Positions 51,880-62,302 of a stretch of DNA of 64,000 nt are shown here, piece by piece. Made by a program: the position numbers and the translations under genes. This DNA is from DASVBE01 sp963770375 (GTDB lineage Bacteria; Actinomycetota; Actinomycetes; Streptosporangiales; Streptosporangiaceae): contig CAVYPM010000017.1 in NCBI GenBank assembly GCA_963770375.1, positions 62,001-126,000 on the forward strand. Reading direction: 5' to 3'. Every line of letters starts with the position of its first letter. The stretch's first letter is position 1. The notes under the pieces are model-generated. The model was not told where the DNA came from and searched no databases. It was given only the letters and a program-made list of their open reading frames with translations.

Positions 51880-53321
51880 CCGCCCTCCCCCGCCCGGGCC
51901 CGGAGCACGTCCACGATCAGCGGGCCGAGCCGGGTCACGTCGCCCGCGCCCATGGTCAGCACCAGGTCCCCCGGCTTGGCCAGGCCCGCCGCGGCGGCCG
52001 GCACGGCGGCCGCGTCGGGCAGGTACAGCGCCCCGCCGGGCACGGCGCGGGCCACCAGCTCACCGGTCACCCCCGGCTCGGGATCCTCCCTGGCCGGGTA
52101 GACGTCGAGCACGACGGCCTCGTCGGCGAGGCCGAGCGCGGCGCCGAACCCGTCCGCGAACAGCCGGGTCCGGCTGAACAGGTGCGGCTGGAAGACCGCG
52201 ATGACCCGGCCGCCGGCCGCCACCTCCCGGGCCGCGGCCAGGTCGGCGGCCAGCTCGGTGGGGTGGTGCGCGTAGCTGTCGAGCACCCGGACGCCGTCCG
52301 CCTCGCCCTTGGGCTCCATCCGGCGCTGCGCCCCGCGGTAGGCGGCCAGCCCGGCCACCGCGGTCCCGGCGCTGGTCCCCAGCTCGGCGGCGGCGGCCAG
52401 GGCGGCCGCGGCGTTCAGCGCGTTGTGCCGGCCGGGCACGGCGATCGTGACCGGCAGCGCGGCGCCGGCCGGCAGGGCCGCGCCCGGCCCGGGCGTGACC
52501 GTCAGCGCGGTCGTCATGCCGGTCACCGCGATCCCGGTCACCCGGTAGTCGGCGTCCGGCGCGCAGCCGTACCGGCACAGCCGCAGGTCAAGGCCGCTGG
52601 CCGCGGCGGCCAGCCGGCCGCAGCCCGGGTCGTCCGCGCAGAGGACCAGGGTCCCGCCGGGCGGCATCCGGGCCGCGAACCCGGCGAACGCGGCCTCGAT
52701 CTCCGCCAGCGACGCGTAGTTGTCCAGGTGGTCGGCTTCCACGCAGGTCACCACCGCCACCGCGGCCCGCGGCGCCAGGTTGAGGAACGAGCCGTCGCTC
52801 TCGTCGGCCTCGGCGACGAAGACCTCGCCGCGGCCGTCCTCGGCGCCCAGGCCCGTCTCGGCCAGGATCCCGCCGATCACGTAGGCCGGGTCGGCGCCCG
52901 CGCGGCGCAGGATCGTGGTCAGCATCGACGTCGTGGTGGTCTTGCCGTGCGTTCCGGCGATGACGGCCCCGCGGCGGCCGGCCATAGCCGCGGCCAGCGC
53001 CGCGGAGCGGTGCAGCACCCGGAGCCCGCGCTGCCGGGCGGCGACCAGCTCCGGGTTGCCCGGCCGGATCGCGCTGGACACCACCAGCGTGTCCGCGTCG
53101 CCCAGGTGGCCGGCGTCGTGGCCGACCGCGACCCGCGCGCCGAGCGCGGCAAGCTCGGCCAGCAGCGCGGAGTCCGCCGAGTCGGTGCCGGACACCGGCA
53201 CGCCGCGGGCCAGCAGGATGCGGGCGATGCCGGACATGCCGGCCCCGCCGATGCCGGTGAAGTGCACCCGGCCCAGCTCCCCCACCGTGACCGGGTCGGT
53301 CGGCGTTACCAGATTCGCCAT
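51876..53321 (-). CDS. murC: UDP-N-acetylmuramate-L-alanine ligase
   Basis: MurC adds L-Ala to UDP-MurNAc. The 481-residue Mur ligase has the Rossmann motif VHFTGIGGAGMSGIARILLA, the ATP loop AGTHGKTTTTSMLTTILRR, VAEADESDGSFLNLAPRAAV, and C-terminal VLDSYAHHPTELAADLAAAR and VFQPHLFSRTRLFADGF. The frame is intact. Its start codon overlaps the murG stop by one base. Confidence 0.96.
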   Translation of the reverse strand: MANLVTPTDPVTVGELGRVHFTGIGGAGMSGIARILLARGVPVSGTDSADSALLAELAALGARVAVGHDAGHLGDADTLVVSSAIRPGNPELVAARQRGLRVLHRSAALAAAMAGRRGAVIAGTHGKTTTTSMLTTILRRAGADPAYVIGGILAETGLGAEDGRGEVFVAEADESDGSFLNLAPRAAVAVVTCVEADHLDNYASLAEIEAAFAGFAARMPPGGTLVLCADDPGCGRLAAAASGLDLRLCRYGCAPDADYRVTGIAVTGMTTALTVTPGPGAALPAGAALPVTIAVPGRHNALNAAAALAAAAELGTSAGTAVAGLAAYRGAQRRMEPKGEADGVRVLDSYAHHPTELAADLAAAREVAAGGRVIAVFQPHLFSRTRLFADGFGAALGLADEAVVLDVYPAREDPEPGVTGELVARAVPGGALYLPDAAAVPAAAAGLAKPGDLVLTMGAGDVTRLGPLIVDVLRARAGEGG

Positions 53322-54427
53322 CAGTGCCGCCGCCTGGCCCGCTGCCGTCCGGTGGCCATGACCCGCAGTACCTCGGCGGCCAGCTGGCGGTCCGCGTCGG
53401 CGCGGCCGATGCCGGCCGCCTTCCGGGACATGGCGGCCACCAGCTCGGGGTCGAGCAGCACCGGCAGCAGCATGTCGCGGACCCAGTCCGGGCTGAGGTC
53501 GGAGTCCGGCACGATCAGGCCGCCGCCTGCCTGCTCGATCGGGATCGCGTTCAGCCGCTGCTCCCCGTTGCCGTGCGGCAGCGGCACATATACCGCGGGC
53601 AGGCCCACCGCGGTCAGCTCGGCGCAGGTCATCGCGCCGCCGCGGACCAGCGCGAAGTCCGCGGCGGCGTAGGCCGCGTCCATCCGGTCCACGTACGGCA
53701 GCATCACGTAGGGCGCGTCCGGCGAGGACGGCACCGGGTGCAGGTCCGACTTGGGGCCGATGATGTGCAGCACCTGGACCCCGGCCTCGCGGATCCAGTG
53801 CGCTGCGCCCATGACCGCCAGGTTGAGCGACCTGGCCCCCTGCGAGCCGCCGGTGACCAGCAGCACGGGCAGGTCGGGCCGCAGGCCGAAGTGCGCGCGG
53901 GCCTTGTCGCTGAGCGCCAGCCGGTCAAGCCCGGCGATCTCGCGGCGGATCGGGATGCCGATGTAGCGGGAGTGCCGGAGCTTGGTGCCCGGCTGACCGG
54001 TGAACACGTGCCGGGTCAGCCGGGCGCCGATCCGGTTGGCCAGGCCGGGCCGGAAGTTCGCCTCGTGCACCACGATGGGCAGGCCGCGGCGGCGGGCGGC
54101 CAGGTAGGCCGGGGTGGCCACGTAGCCGCCGAACCCGACCAGGACCCGGGCGCCGGTCTGGTCCAGCGCGGCCGCCGCGACGGCAACCGCGTCGGTGAGC
54201 CGCTTGGGCACCGACAGCAGTGCCGGGGTGAGCTTGCGGGGCAGCGGGACCGGCGGGATCAGGGCCAGGTCGTAGCCGCGGTTGGGAACCAGCCGGGTCT
54301 CCAGGCCGCGCTCGGTGCCCAGGCAGGTCACCTGGATCCGCGGGCTGGCCTGCCGGAGCGCATCGGCCAGGGCCAGGGCCGGCTCGATATGCCCGGCCGT
54401 ACCGCCGCCCGCCAGCATGACGCTCAT
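53321..54427 (-). CDS. murG: Lipid II synthase (undecaprenyldiphospho-muramoylpentapeptide GlcNAc transferase)
   Basis: MurG adds GlcNAc to lipid I at the cytoplasmic membrane face. The 368-residue GT-B enzyme has the G-loop VMLAGGGTAGHIEPALALAD, VGFGGYVATPAYLAARRRGL, VHEANFRPGLANRIGARLTR, LLVTGGSQGARSLNLAVMGA and the UDP-GlcNAc site VPLPHGNGEQRLNAIPIEQA. The frame is intact. The gene order ftsW-murG-murC is as in other actinomycetes. Confidence 0.96.
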   Translation of the reverse strand: MSVMLAGGGTAGHIEPALALADALRQASPRIQVTCLGTERGLETRLVPNRGYDLALIPPVPLPRKLTPALLSVPKRLTDAVAVAAAALDQTGARVLVGFGGYVATPAYLAARRRGLPIVVHEANFRPGLANRIGARLTRHVFTGQPGTKLRHSRYIGIPIRREIAGLDRLALSDKARAHFGLRPDLPVLLVTGGSQGARSLNLAVMGAAHWIREAGVQVLHIIGPKSDLHPVPSSPDAPYVMLPYVDRMDAAYAAADFALVRGGAMTCAELTAVGLPAVYVPLPHGNGEQRLNAIPIEQAGGGLIVPDSDLSPDWVRDMLLPVLLDPELVAAMSRKAAGIGRADADRQLAAEVLRVMATGRQRARRRH

Positions 54428-54488
54428 CTGCCTGGTCTCCTCCCCATCGCGTGGCCCCCGGGTCTGTCAGACCCTAGCCGTGGCGGGG

Positions 54489-55765
54489 TCAGCCGGACCG
54501 GCCCGCCAGGCCTAGCCAGCTTAGGATGCGCCGCGGCACGCCGGGGCCAGCGTTGGCAAGCGCCTGCGCCGCCCCAGGTTCGCGTTTCGCGAACGACATC
54601 AGCATGCCGAGCGTGGTCATGGTGACGATCAGCGAGGACAGGCCCGCGGACACCAGCGGCAGCGGCACCCCGGTGATCGGCAGCATGCCGATCACGGCAC
54701 CGATGTTGACCAGGGCCTGCAGCGCGATCCAGGCGGTGGCGGCGGCCGCGGCCAGCCGCATGAACGTGTCCGGGACCCGCCGGGCGATGCGGAGCCCGGC
54801 GTAGGCCAGGCCGCCGTACAGCACGGTCACGCAGACCGTGCCGACCAGCCCGAGTTCCTCGCCGATGATGGCGAAGATGAAGTCGGTGGTGGAGTTCGGC
54901 ACGTAGCCGAACTTCTCCCGGCCCGCGCCGAGCCCGACGCCGAACAGGCCGCCGGAGCCGAGCGCGTACGTGCCCTGCTTCAGCTGGTAGCCCGCGGCCG
55001 ACGGGTGGGCCTGCGGGTGCAGGAAGCCGGTGATCCGCTCGAGCCGGTAGGGCGCGACGATGACCAGGATGATCATCACGAAGCCCATCATGGCCAGGAT
55101 GCCGATGAACATCCGGCCCGGCGTGCCGATCACCCACAGCAGCGCCAGGAAGATGACCAGCAGCAGGAACGTGGTGCCCAGGTCGTCGCCGAGCATGACC
55201 AGCATGCACAGCAGCGCGGCGCCGGGCAGCAGCGGCAGCAGGAGCTGGCGCCAGTCCTTGAGCTGACCCAGCTTCTCCTTGCGGGCCAGCAGGTCGGCGC
55301 CCCACAGCACGAAGGCCAGCTTGGCGAACTCGGACGGCTGCACCTGGAACGGCCCGACCTGGAGCCACCGGGTCGCGCCGCTGGCCTCCACCCCGATGGC
55401 CAGAACCAGCAGCAGGCCCAGGATCGAGATGCCCATCAGCGGGTAGGCGGCGGCGCGGAACAGGGTGGGCGAGGACTTGGCCGCAACCCACATCAGCGGC
55501 AGCCCGACGGCCACCCCGAGCAGCTGCTTCTGGAACCCGGCGTACGTCGAGCCGCCGCTGTCCAGGGCCACCGCCGAGGACGTGGACAGGACCATGATCA
55601 GGCCCAGCGCGATCAGCAGCACGGTGACGCCGAGGATCAGGTAGTACGACGTCAGCGGCCGGTCGAGGAGTGCCAGCCAGCCTGGCAGCGCCCGGCCGCG
55701 CCGCGGCCCTGGCGCCCCGGGCGACGGCTTGGCCTGGGGGCGGCGGGCGGGGCGGCGAGGTCCAT
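54489..55765 (-). CDS. ftsW: Lipid II polymerase FtsW, N-terminal frameshift
   Basis: This SEDS glycosyltransferase polymerises lipid II with FtsI at the septum. The body LLDRPLTSYYLILGVTVLLI through about ten membrane helices includes FVLWGADLLARKEKLGQLKD, ALLWVIGTPGRMFIGILAMM, GRSGGLFGVGLGAGREKFGY-like GSGGLFGVGLGAGREKFGYV, and PNSTTDFIFAIIGEELGLVG. ATG 55765 (MDLAAPPAAPRPSRRPGRQ) leads into it after a missing base near 55690-55720; no other start is available before an upstream stop in the body frame. The cytoplasmic tail is basic and Pro-rich. murD is expected directly upstream and is not there. Confidence 0.9.
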
Positions 55766-55933
55766 GATCCCAGTCTCAGGGCCAGCCGCCGCCGGAACGC
55801 GGACATCCGGCGCGTGTCGCCGCATCCGGGGAGCGGAGGCTGCCGGCGGAGCGACCGGCGCACGTGCGAGCGCAGCGGCCGCGGCGCTGTTTTCCTGACG
55901 AGCGATGAGGCGCGACGAAGGAGCGCCGAGGGA

Positions 55934-55987
55934 GCGAGGAGGGAAGGCAGCGCTCATAGCGGCCCTGCGCTCGCCAGCAAGCAGCAG
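55934..55987. repeat. Dispersed repeat, copy B
   Basis: It carries the 27-bp core at 55957-55983, identical to copies A and C, preceded by GGGAAGGCAGCGC. It is followed 70 bp later by copy C in the same orientation, forming a direct tandem pair. Confidence 0.85.
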
Positions 55988-56002
55988 CGCGCAGCGCGGG
56001 CG

Positions 56003-56056
56003 GCGAGCGAGGGAAGGCAGCGCGCGTAGCGGCCCTGCGCTCGCCAGCAAGCACAG
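56003..56056. repeat. Dispersed repeat, copy C, abutting the mraY stop
   Basis: The 27-bp core is at 56027-56053. Like copy A after uvrB, it ends CCAGCAAGCACAG directly against a minus-strand stop codon (here TAG of mraY). The shared junction suggests the repeat is associated with, or inserts at, gene ends. Confidence 0.85.
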
Positions 56057-57112
56057 CTAGCCGGGCAGCCACTCCACGTAGAAAATGCCCAGGCCGAGCG
56101 CGATGAACAGGCCGCAGACCAGCCAGAACCGGATCACGATCGTGGTCTCGGCCCAGCCGAGCAGCTCGAAATGATGCTGCAGCGGGGCCATCCGGAAGAC
56201 CCGTTTACCGGTCATCTTGAACGAGCCGACCTGGATGATCACGGACAGCGCGATGATCACGAACAGCCCGCCGAGAATGACCAGCAGCAGCTGGGTCTTG
56301 GTGGTCACGGCCAGCCCGGCCAGCACCCCGCCGAGGGCCAGGGAACCGGTGTCGCCCATGAAGATCCGGGCCGGCGGGGCGTTCCACCACAGGAACCCGA
56401 AACAGGCGCCGAGCACCGAGGCGGCCACCACGGCCAGGTCAAGCGGATCGCGGACGGCGTAGCAGTGCGGGGTCAGCGCGACCGTGCAGTCGTTGCGCAG
56501 CTGCCAGTTGGCGATCAGCACGTAGGAGGCGAGCACCAGCGTGGCGGCACCGGTGGCCAGCCCGTCCAGGCCGTCGGTCAGGTTCACCGCGTTGGACGTC
56601 CCGGCGATCATGAACATGATCCACAGCACGAACGGCGCGACCCCGATGGACGGGCCGAGGTCGCGCAGGAAGGCCACGTGCGCGTCGGCCGGGGTGATGT
56701 CGTAGCCGTCCGCGTAGCGCAGCACGAGCAGCGCGAACAGGGCCCCGACCACGGCCTGGCCGGCCAGTTTCGCGCCGCTGCGCAGGCCGAGGCTAGTCTG
56801 CTTGTAGATCTTGATGAAGTCGTCGATGAAGCCGACCAGGCCCAGGCCGGTCATCAGCATCAGCACGAGCAGGCCGGACGCGGACATCGGGTCCCTGGTG
56901 GCCACGTGGCCGATGAAGTAGCCGATCAGCGAGGCGATCACGATGACCGTGCCGCCCATGGTGGGGGTGCCCCGCTTGGTCTGGTGCGACGACGGGCCCT
57001 CCTCGCGGATCAGCTGGCCGTAGCCGCGGCGCTGGAAGAGCTTGATGGCCAGCGGCGTGCAGAACAGCGCGAGCAGCAGCGCGACGCCGGACGAGACGAG
57101 GATCGTTTTCAC
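56057..57112 (-). CDS. mraY: Phospho-MurNAc-pentapeptide transferase
   Basis: MraY makes lipid I from UDP-MurNAc-pentapeptide and undecaprenyl phosphate. The 351-residue protein has about ten membrane helices and the signatures GPSSHQTKRGTPTMGGTVIV, FIDDFIKIYKQTSLGLRSG (Asp pair), NAVNLTDGLDGLATGAATLV, ARIFMGDTGSLALGG and MAPLQHHFELLGWAETTIVI. The start is GTG 57112, overlapping the murF stop by 4 bp. The stop lies directly against copy C of the dispersed repeat. Confidence 0.96.
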   Translation of the reverse strand: MKTILVSSGVALLLALFCTPLAIKLFQRRGYGQLIREEGPSSHQTKRGTPTMGGTVIVIASLIGYFIGHVATRDPMSASGLLVLMLMTGLGLVGFIDDFIKIYKQTSLGLRSGAKLAGQAVVGALFALLVLRYADGYDITPADAHVAFLRDLGPSIGVAPFVLWIMFMIAGTSNAVNLTDGLDGLATGAATLVLASYVLIANWQLRNDCTVALTPHCYAVRDPLDLAVVAASVLGACFGFLWWNAPPARIFMGDTGSLALGGVLAGLAVTTKTQLLLVILGGLFVIIALSVIIQVGSFKMTGKRVFRMAPLQHHFELLGWAETTIVIRFWLVCGLFIALGLGIFYVEWLPG

Positions 57113-58502
57113 CGGGCCGGCTCCTTCTCGCCCGCCAGGGCCAGGGCGATGCCCTCGATCGCAGCCACCCGGGAGGCCTTGACCAGGACAGCATCACCCG
57201 GGCGCAGCCGGTCCCGCATGGCCTGGATCGCGGCGCTGGTATCGGAGACGCCGAGCAGCTCACCGCGCCAGGTCGGATGGGTTTTCGCCCCGGCCAGGAT
57301 CGGCGCTGCGGCGTCACCTACCACGATAAGGCCCGCCAGGCCCGCGCTGGCCGCGTCCCGGCCGAGCTGCTCGTGCGCGGGCACTTCCTCCGGCCCGAGG
57401 TCGGTCATGTAGCCGAGCACGGCGAACGCCCGCCGGCCGCGGGCGATGATCTGCAGGGTCGACAGCGCGGCCCGCATCGCCTCGGGGTTGGCGTTGTACG
57501 CGTCGTTGATCACGGTCACACCGTCGGGGCGCTCGGTGACCTCCATCCGCCACCGGCTGCGGGCCTCCGCCGCCGACAGCCCCGCCGCGATGTCCGCCGC
57601 GGCCCGGCCGAGCCGGTCCGCGATGGCCGCGGCGGCCAGCGCGTTGGACACGTTGTGCTCGCCCCGGAGCCGGAGCCGGACCGGCGCCGACCCGGACGGG
57701 GTCACCAGCGTGAACGCTGGCCGGCCGTTTCGTCGACGGTCACCCCGGTGGCGCGGACATCGGCCTTCTGTGACCGGCCGAACAGCATCACCTCCGCCTG
57801 CGTGACCGCGGCCATCGCGCGGACCCGCGGGTCGTCGGCGTTGAGGAGGGCCCAGCCGTCCGGCGGCAGGGCCGCGGGCAGCTCGGACTTGGCCCTGGCC
57901 ACCGCGTCGATGCCGCCGAAGTCGCCGGCGTGCGCGTGCCCGACGCACAGCACCGCGCCGATCGACGGCGGCGCGATCGCGCACAGCCGGGCGATGTGCC
58001 CGGTGCCGCGGGCGGACATCTCGGCGATCAGGTACCGGGTCTGCTCGTCCGCGCGCAGCACGGTCAGCGGCAGGCCGATGTCGTTGTTGAACGAGTTGCG
58101 CGGCGAGACCGTGGGCCCGAGCGGCTCGATCAGCTGGGCGGCCAGGTCCTTGGTGGTGGTCTTGCCGGCCGACCCGGTGATGCCCACCACCACCGGGTCA
58201 CCGATCCGGTCCAGCACGGCCCGGGCCAGCTGGCCCAGCGCCGCGGTCACGTCAGGGACGATCAGCGCGGGCACGCCCACCGGCCGCTGCGCCAGCACCA
58301 CGGTGGCACCGGCCGCGGCGGCCGCCGCGGCGAAGTCGTGGCCGTCGGCCCGCTCCCCCGGCAGCGCGGCGAACAGGCTGCCCGGCTCGGCCTGCCGTGA
58401 GTCGATCACGACCGGGCCGGTGACCAGCGCCGCCGGGTCACCGGCCCGGTCCGGCCGGGCCCCGAGCAGGGCCGTCAGCTGCCCTACGGACAGGGGAATC
58501 AC
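57109..58502 (-). CDS. murF: UDP-MurNAc-tripeptide-D-Ala-D-Ala ligase, one frameshift
   Basis: MurF adds D-Ala-D-Ala to UDP-MurNAc-tripeptide. The start is GTG 58502 (IPLSVGQLTALLGARPDRAG). It has the ATP loop GITGSAGKTTTKDLAAQLIE, SPRNSFNNDIGLPLTVLRA, ALNADDPRVRAMA-type LLNADDPRVRAMAAVTQAEV, and C-terminal RLRGEHNVSNALAAAAIADR and VINDAYNANPEAMRAALSTL. One base change near 57725 separates GVTVDETAG from RPAFTLVTPSGS. Length is about 464 residues. It overlaps murE and mraY by 4 bp each. Confidence 0.94.
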
Positions 58503-60109
58503 GAGTCCTCCGGATCAGATCGCGGTCCGCGGCCTGGCGCGGGTCCGCCCAGCATCATCTCGCGGCCGGCCGCCTGCCGTGACAGGGCTTCGGCGGCAAC
58601 CTCACGGTCGTCGAACGGGATCACCGCCGGGCCCACGTACTGCCCGGTCTCGTGGCCCTTCCCGGCGATCAGCACGATGTCGCCGGGCCCGGCGCGGGCG
58701 ATGGCGAGGTCGATGGCGGCCGCCCGGTCCGGCTCGACGACCACGTGCGCGCGGGCCCGCGGCGGCACGGTCAGCGCCCCGGACAGCATCGCGTCCAGGA
58801 TCGCCAGCGGGTCTTCGGAGCGCGGGTTGTCATTGGTGAAGATCGCGGTGTCGGCCAGCCGGGCAGCGGCCGCGCCCATCAGCGGGCGCTTGGCCCGGTC
58901 CCGGTCGCCGCCGCAGCCGAGCACGATCGTCAGCGCGCCCGCGGTGACCGGGCGCAGCGCGGTCAGCACCGCCTCCACCGCGCCCGGCTTGTGCGAGTAG
59001 TCGACCAGCACGGCCGGATCCTGGCCCGGGCCGACCCGCTCCAGGCGGCCGGGCACCCCGGTGCAGGAACCGACCCCGGCCACCGCGACCGCCAGCCCGG
59101 TGCCCGACTCGACCAGCGCGACGATCGCGGCCAGCGCGTTGGCCACGTTGAACTCCCCGGGCAGGGCCAGGGAGACGTCGGCCGACACCCCGCCGGGCCC
59201 GATGACGCGGAACGTGCTGCCGTCCGCGCCGGCCCGCACGTCGACCGCGCGCCAGTCCGCGCCGGGGTGCCCGGCCGCCGAGTACGTCGTGGTGGGGATC
59301 TTGGGCGAAGCGGCGAGCCTGCGGCCGTGCGCGTCGTCGGCGTTGACCACCGCGGACCGGGCGAAGCCGGGGGTGAACAGCTGCGCCTTGGCCGCGAAGT
59401 AGTCCTCCATGTCCGCGTGGAAGTCCAGGTGGTCCTGGGACAGGTTGGTGAACACCGCCACCTCGAACGAGGTGCCGGCCACCCGGCCCAGGGCCAGCGC
59501 GTGGCTGGACACCTCCATGGCCGCCGCGGTGACCCCGCGCTCGGCCATCACCGCCAGGCAGGCCTGCAGGTCCGTGGCCTCGGGGGTGGTGAGCTGGCTG
59601 GGCACGGCCTGGCCGGCCACCCGGGTCTGCACCCCGCCGATCAGGCCGGTGCGGTGGCCCGCGGCGCGCAGCCCGGCCTCGATCAGGTAGCTGGTGGTGG
59701 TCTTGCCGCTGGTGCCGGTCACCCCGGTCAGGGCCAGCCGCCGTGACGGGTGGCCGTACACCCAGGAGGCCACCTCGCCCAGCCGGGCCCGCGGGTCGGT
59801 GACCACGAACAGCGGCAGCCCGCAGCCGGCCGCCAGGTCACGGCCGGCCGGGTCGGTGAGCACCCCGGCGGCGCCGGCCCGGGCGGCAGCCACGGCGTAT
59901 TCTCCTCCGTGCTGCTGCGCGCCGGGCAGCGCGGCGTACAGATCCCCGGGCTGGACCTGGCGGGAGTCGTGGGTGATCCCGGTGATCGCCCCGTCCGCCG
60001 GGTCCGGGCCGTCGTCCACCCGCCCGGCCGCGGGCTTCAGCCCAAGCAGCGCCGCCAGCCCGGCGAGCGGGCGGGCGGGTGGCCTCTGGGGACGCAGGAC
60101 CGCTGGCAC
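58499..60109 (-). CDS. murE: UDP-MurNAc-L-Ala-D-Glu: meso-diaminopimelate ligase
   Basis: MurE adds the third stem-peptide residue. The 536-residue ligase has GITHDSRQVQPGDLYAALPG, the ATP loop GVTGTSGKTTTSYLIEAGLR, TTPEATDLQACLAVMAERG, the carbamylated-Lys region and the diaminopimelate-specificity motif DNPR (IFTNDNPRSEDPLAILDAML), indicating a DAP rather than Lys peptidoglycan. C-terminal VLIAGKGHETGQYV is intact. There is no frameshift. Confidence 0.96.
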   Translation of the reverse strand: MPAVLRPQRPPARPLAGLAALLGLKPAAGRVDDGPDPADGAITGITHDSRQVQPGDLYAALPGAQQHGGEYAVAAARAGAAGVLTDPAGRDLAAGCGLPLFVVTDPRARLGEVASWVYGHPSRRLALTGVTGTSGKTTTSYLIEAGLRAAGHRTGLIGGVQTRVAGQAVPSQLTTPEATDLQACLAVMAERGVTAAAMEVSSHALALGRVAGTSFEVAVFTNLSQDHLDFHADMEDYFAAKAQLFTPGFARSAVVNADDAHGRRLAASPKIPTTTYSAAGHPGADWRAVDVRAGADGSTFRVIGPGGVSADVSLALPGEFNVANALAAIVALVESGTGLAVAVAGVGSCTGVPGRLERVGPGQDPAVLVDYSHKPGAVEAVLTALRPVTAGALTIVLGCGGDRDRAKRPLMGAAAARLADTAIFTNDNPRSEDPLAILDAMLSGALTVPPRARAHVVVEPDRAAAIDLAIARAGPGDIVLIAGKGHETGQYVGPAVIPFDDREVAAEALSRQAAGREMMLGGPAPGRGPRSDPEDS

Positions 60110-60128
60110 GCGCAGAGATTACCCCCGT

Positions 60129-62302
60129 TCAGGGGGCCGTGAGCCGTACCTTCGGCGGCTTGCTGTGGTCCGGCGGGATCTGGAGGGTCTGCAGGGCGAA
60201 CTTCATCACCCGGTTGAACACCGGCCCCGCGACCGCGTCGCCGAAGTAGCCCCGGCGCTTCGGGTTCTGCACGTGCACCGCGACCACCAGCTGAGGGTTG
60301 TCGGCCGGGGCGATGCCGATGTAGCTGGAGCCGTACATGCACAGGCAGCCGCCCTTGGCCGGGTCGGGAAGCTGGGCGGTGCCGGTCTTGGCCGCGATCG
60401 GGTAGCCGGCGATCTCGCCCCACGGCTCGCCGCCGAGGTCGTCGACGTGCGGCACCTGCTGAAGGATGGCCAGCAGCTCATGCGCGGTGCGGGCGCGCAG
60501 CACCCGGGTGCGCTTGGGCGCGGGCGCCGGGGTGTACTTCCCGCTGCCGCTGGTGGTCCCGGCCACGATGGACGGCGCCACCCGCACACCGCCGTTCGCG
60601 ATCGTGGCGTAGAGGGTGGCCATCTGCACCGCGGTGACCGCCACGCCCTGGCCGAAGGCCAGCGTGTACCGGGTGTCGCCGCTCCACTGCGACGGCCTCG
60701 GCAGCAGGCCCGCGCTCTCCCCGGGCAGGCCGAGCCCGGTGGGCGCGCCGAGGCCGAACTTGCGGTAGTAGCGGTACTGCAGGCGCGGCGGGACGTGCTT
60801 GACCACCTGCACCATGCCGACGTTGCTGGAGTGGGCCAGGATCCCGGCCACGGTCAGCCGCTCGGTCGGGTGGACCTCGGCGTCGTGGAACGGGTAGAGG
60901 CCGTCGACGAGGATCCGGTACGGGATGGTGTACGGGCTCATCGGGGTCTGCCCGCCGTGCTCCAGCGCCGCGGCCACGGTGATGACCTTGCCGGTGCTGC
61001 CGGGCTCGAACACGTCGGACACCGGGAGGTCCCCGGTGGCGGCCGGGTTGGCCGGGTGGGCCGGGCTGAACGACGGGTACTGGGCCATGGCCAGGATCCG
61101 GCCGGTGCGCGGATCCATGATCACCACGGAGCAGTTGTCCGCCCGGGTCCGCACCACCTGCGCGTGGCAGGCCCGCTGCGCTTCCCACTGCAGGTCCGGC
61201 TGGATGGTCAGGCGCAGGCTGCCGGCCGGCACGGCCGGCTGGACCTTGTCCGGGGTGAACGGGATCGGCTGGCCGTCCGAGCCGGCCTCGACCTCCTGCT
61301 GGCCGTCCTTGCCGGCCAGCAGCGAGTTGTACTTGTACTCCAGGCCGGCCCGGCCGGTCAGGTCGGCGCCGTCGCCCGGGGAGGTGGCGAAGCCGAGCAG
61401 GTTGGCGGCCAGGTTGCCGTTCGGGTAGACCCGGGCGTAGCTGGGCGTCTCGCCGATGCCGAGCAGGTTGAGCTTGGCCACTGCGTCGCCGGCCGCGGCC
61501 GGCACGTTCCTGGCCAGCACCACGTACTCGTTGCCCGGCGCCGCGCCGTTGATCAGGCGGAGGATCTGCTCCGCGGGCAGGCCCAGCGGGCCGGCCAGCT
61601 TGGCCGCGGCGTCCGCCCGCTTGCTGGGCGGCATCAGCGGCGGGTCGGCGAACACCAGGTCGGTCCGGGCCGTCATGGCCAGCACCGTGCCGTCGCTGGC
61701 GGTGATCGCGCCGCGGACCGCCGGGATGGGGATCACCTTCAGGCGCTGGGTTGCGGCCTTCTTCTGGTAGGCGGCCGACTCAAAGCCCTGCATCTGCACC
61801 AGCCGGGCGGCGAACAGGGTCAGCACGAAGGCGATGCACAGCATCGCGAGGTTCAGCCGCCGGGACGGGTTGCCGCGGCGCAGCATCGGCCGCAAGCCGA
61901 GCTTGCCGCGGCCGGCCGCGCCGCCACGGGCCGCGCCGGGTCGCGGCGGCCCGGGACGGGTGGCGCCGGGACCGGCTCCCGGGCGGGAGCCTGGCGGGCG
62001 GCCGGGACCTGGCCGGCCGCCGCCGGGCCGGGCGGAGCCGGGGCGGGTCTGCGCGGGCGGCGGCGTGCGGCGCGGTTCCGGCCCGCGCCCGGCCGGACGC
62101 GGGCCAGGCCGGGCCGGGCCGGGTGGCTGAGCGGCCGAACGCCGCCCGGCGGACGGGCGGCCGGGGTCACGCCCCGGGTCACGGCTGACCCGGCCGCTGC
62201 CCGGGCCGGCCGGGCGGCCCGGGCGCCGCGGGCCGCCGGCCGCCCCGGCCGGGGGCCGGACCGGGGGCGCCGGCCGTCGCCGTCGCGGCCGTGGTCGGTC
62301 AC
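60129..62302 (-). CDS. ftsI: Septal penicillin-binding protein FtsI (PBP3), frameshift in N-terminal tail
   Basis: This is the septal transpeptidase working with FtsW. The core starts MLRRGNPSRRLNLAMLCIAF with one membrane helix. The dimerisation domain has AVRGAITASDGTVLA, and the transpeptidase domain carries SxxK in FEPGSTGKVITVAAAL, SxN in ILAHSSNVGMVQVVK and KTG in PIAAKTGTAQLPDPA. Upstream, an Arg/Pro/Ala-rich cytoplasmic tail of about 140 residues begins at GTG 62302 (TDHGRDGDGRRPRSGPRPG), overlapping the ftsL stop. A base change near 61900 is needed to join tail and core (GRGKLGLRPMLRRGNPS). Without the tail the gene would start at 61895. Full length is about 724. Confidence 0.92.

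Larger units (their letters stand above)
55766..56056. other. murD-less interval between ftsW and mraY
   Basis: In other actinomycetes murD (about 1.4 kb) fills this position. Here there are 291 bp with two copies of the dispersed repeat, GC-rich sequence with many short GCGAGCG-type words, and no Mur ligase motif in any frame. A 132-codon open frame across it (55652-56050) encodes only the translated repeat. Confidence 0.85.

Noticed and set aside
55652..56050. 132-codon minus-strand frame between mraY and ftsW
   Set aside because: It merely translates the dispersed repeat (LLAGERRAA twice) and carries no Mur ligase motif; not a murD remnant.
55766..56056. Insertion sequence or transposon
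   Set aside because: No transposase, terminal inverted repeats or target duplication could be seen; only short direct repeats are present.
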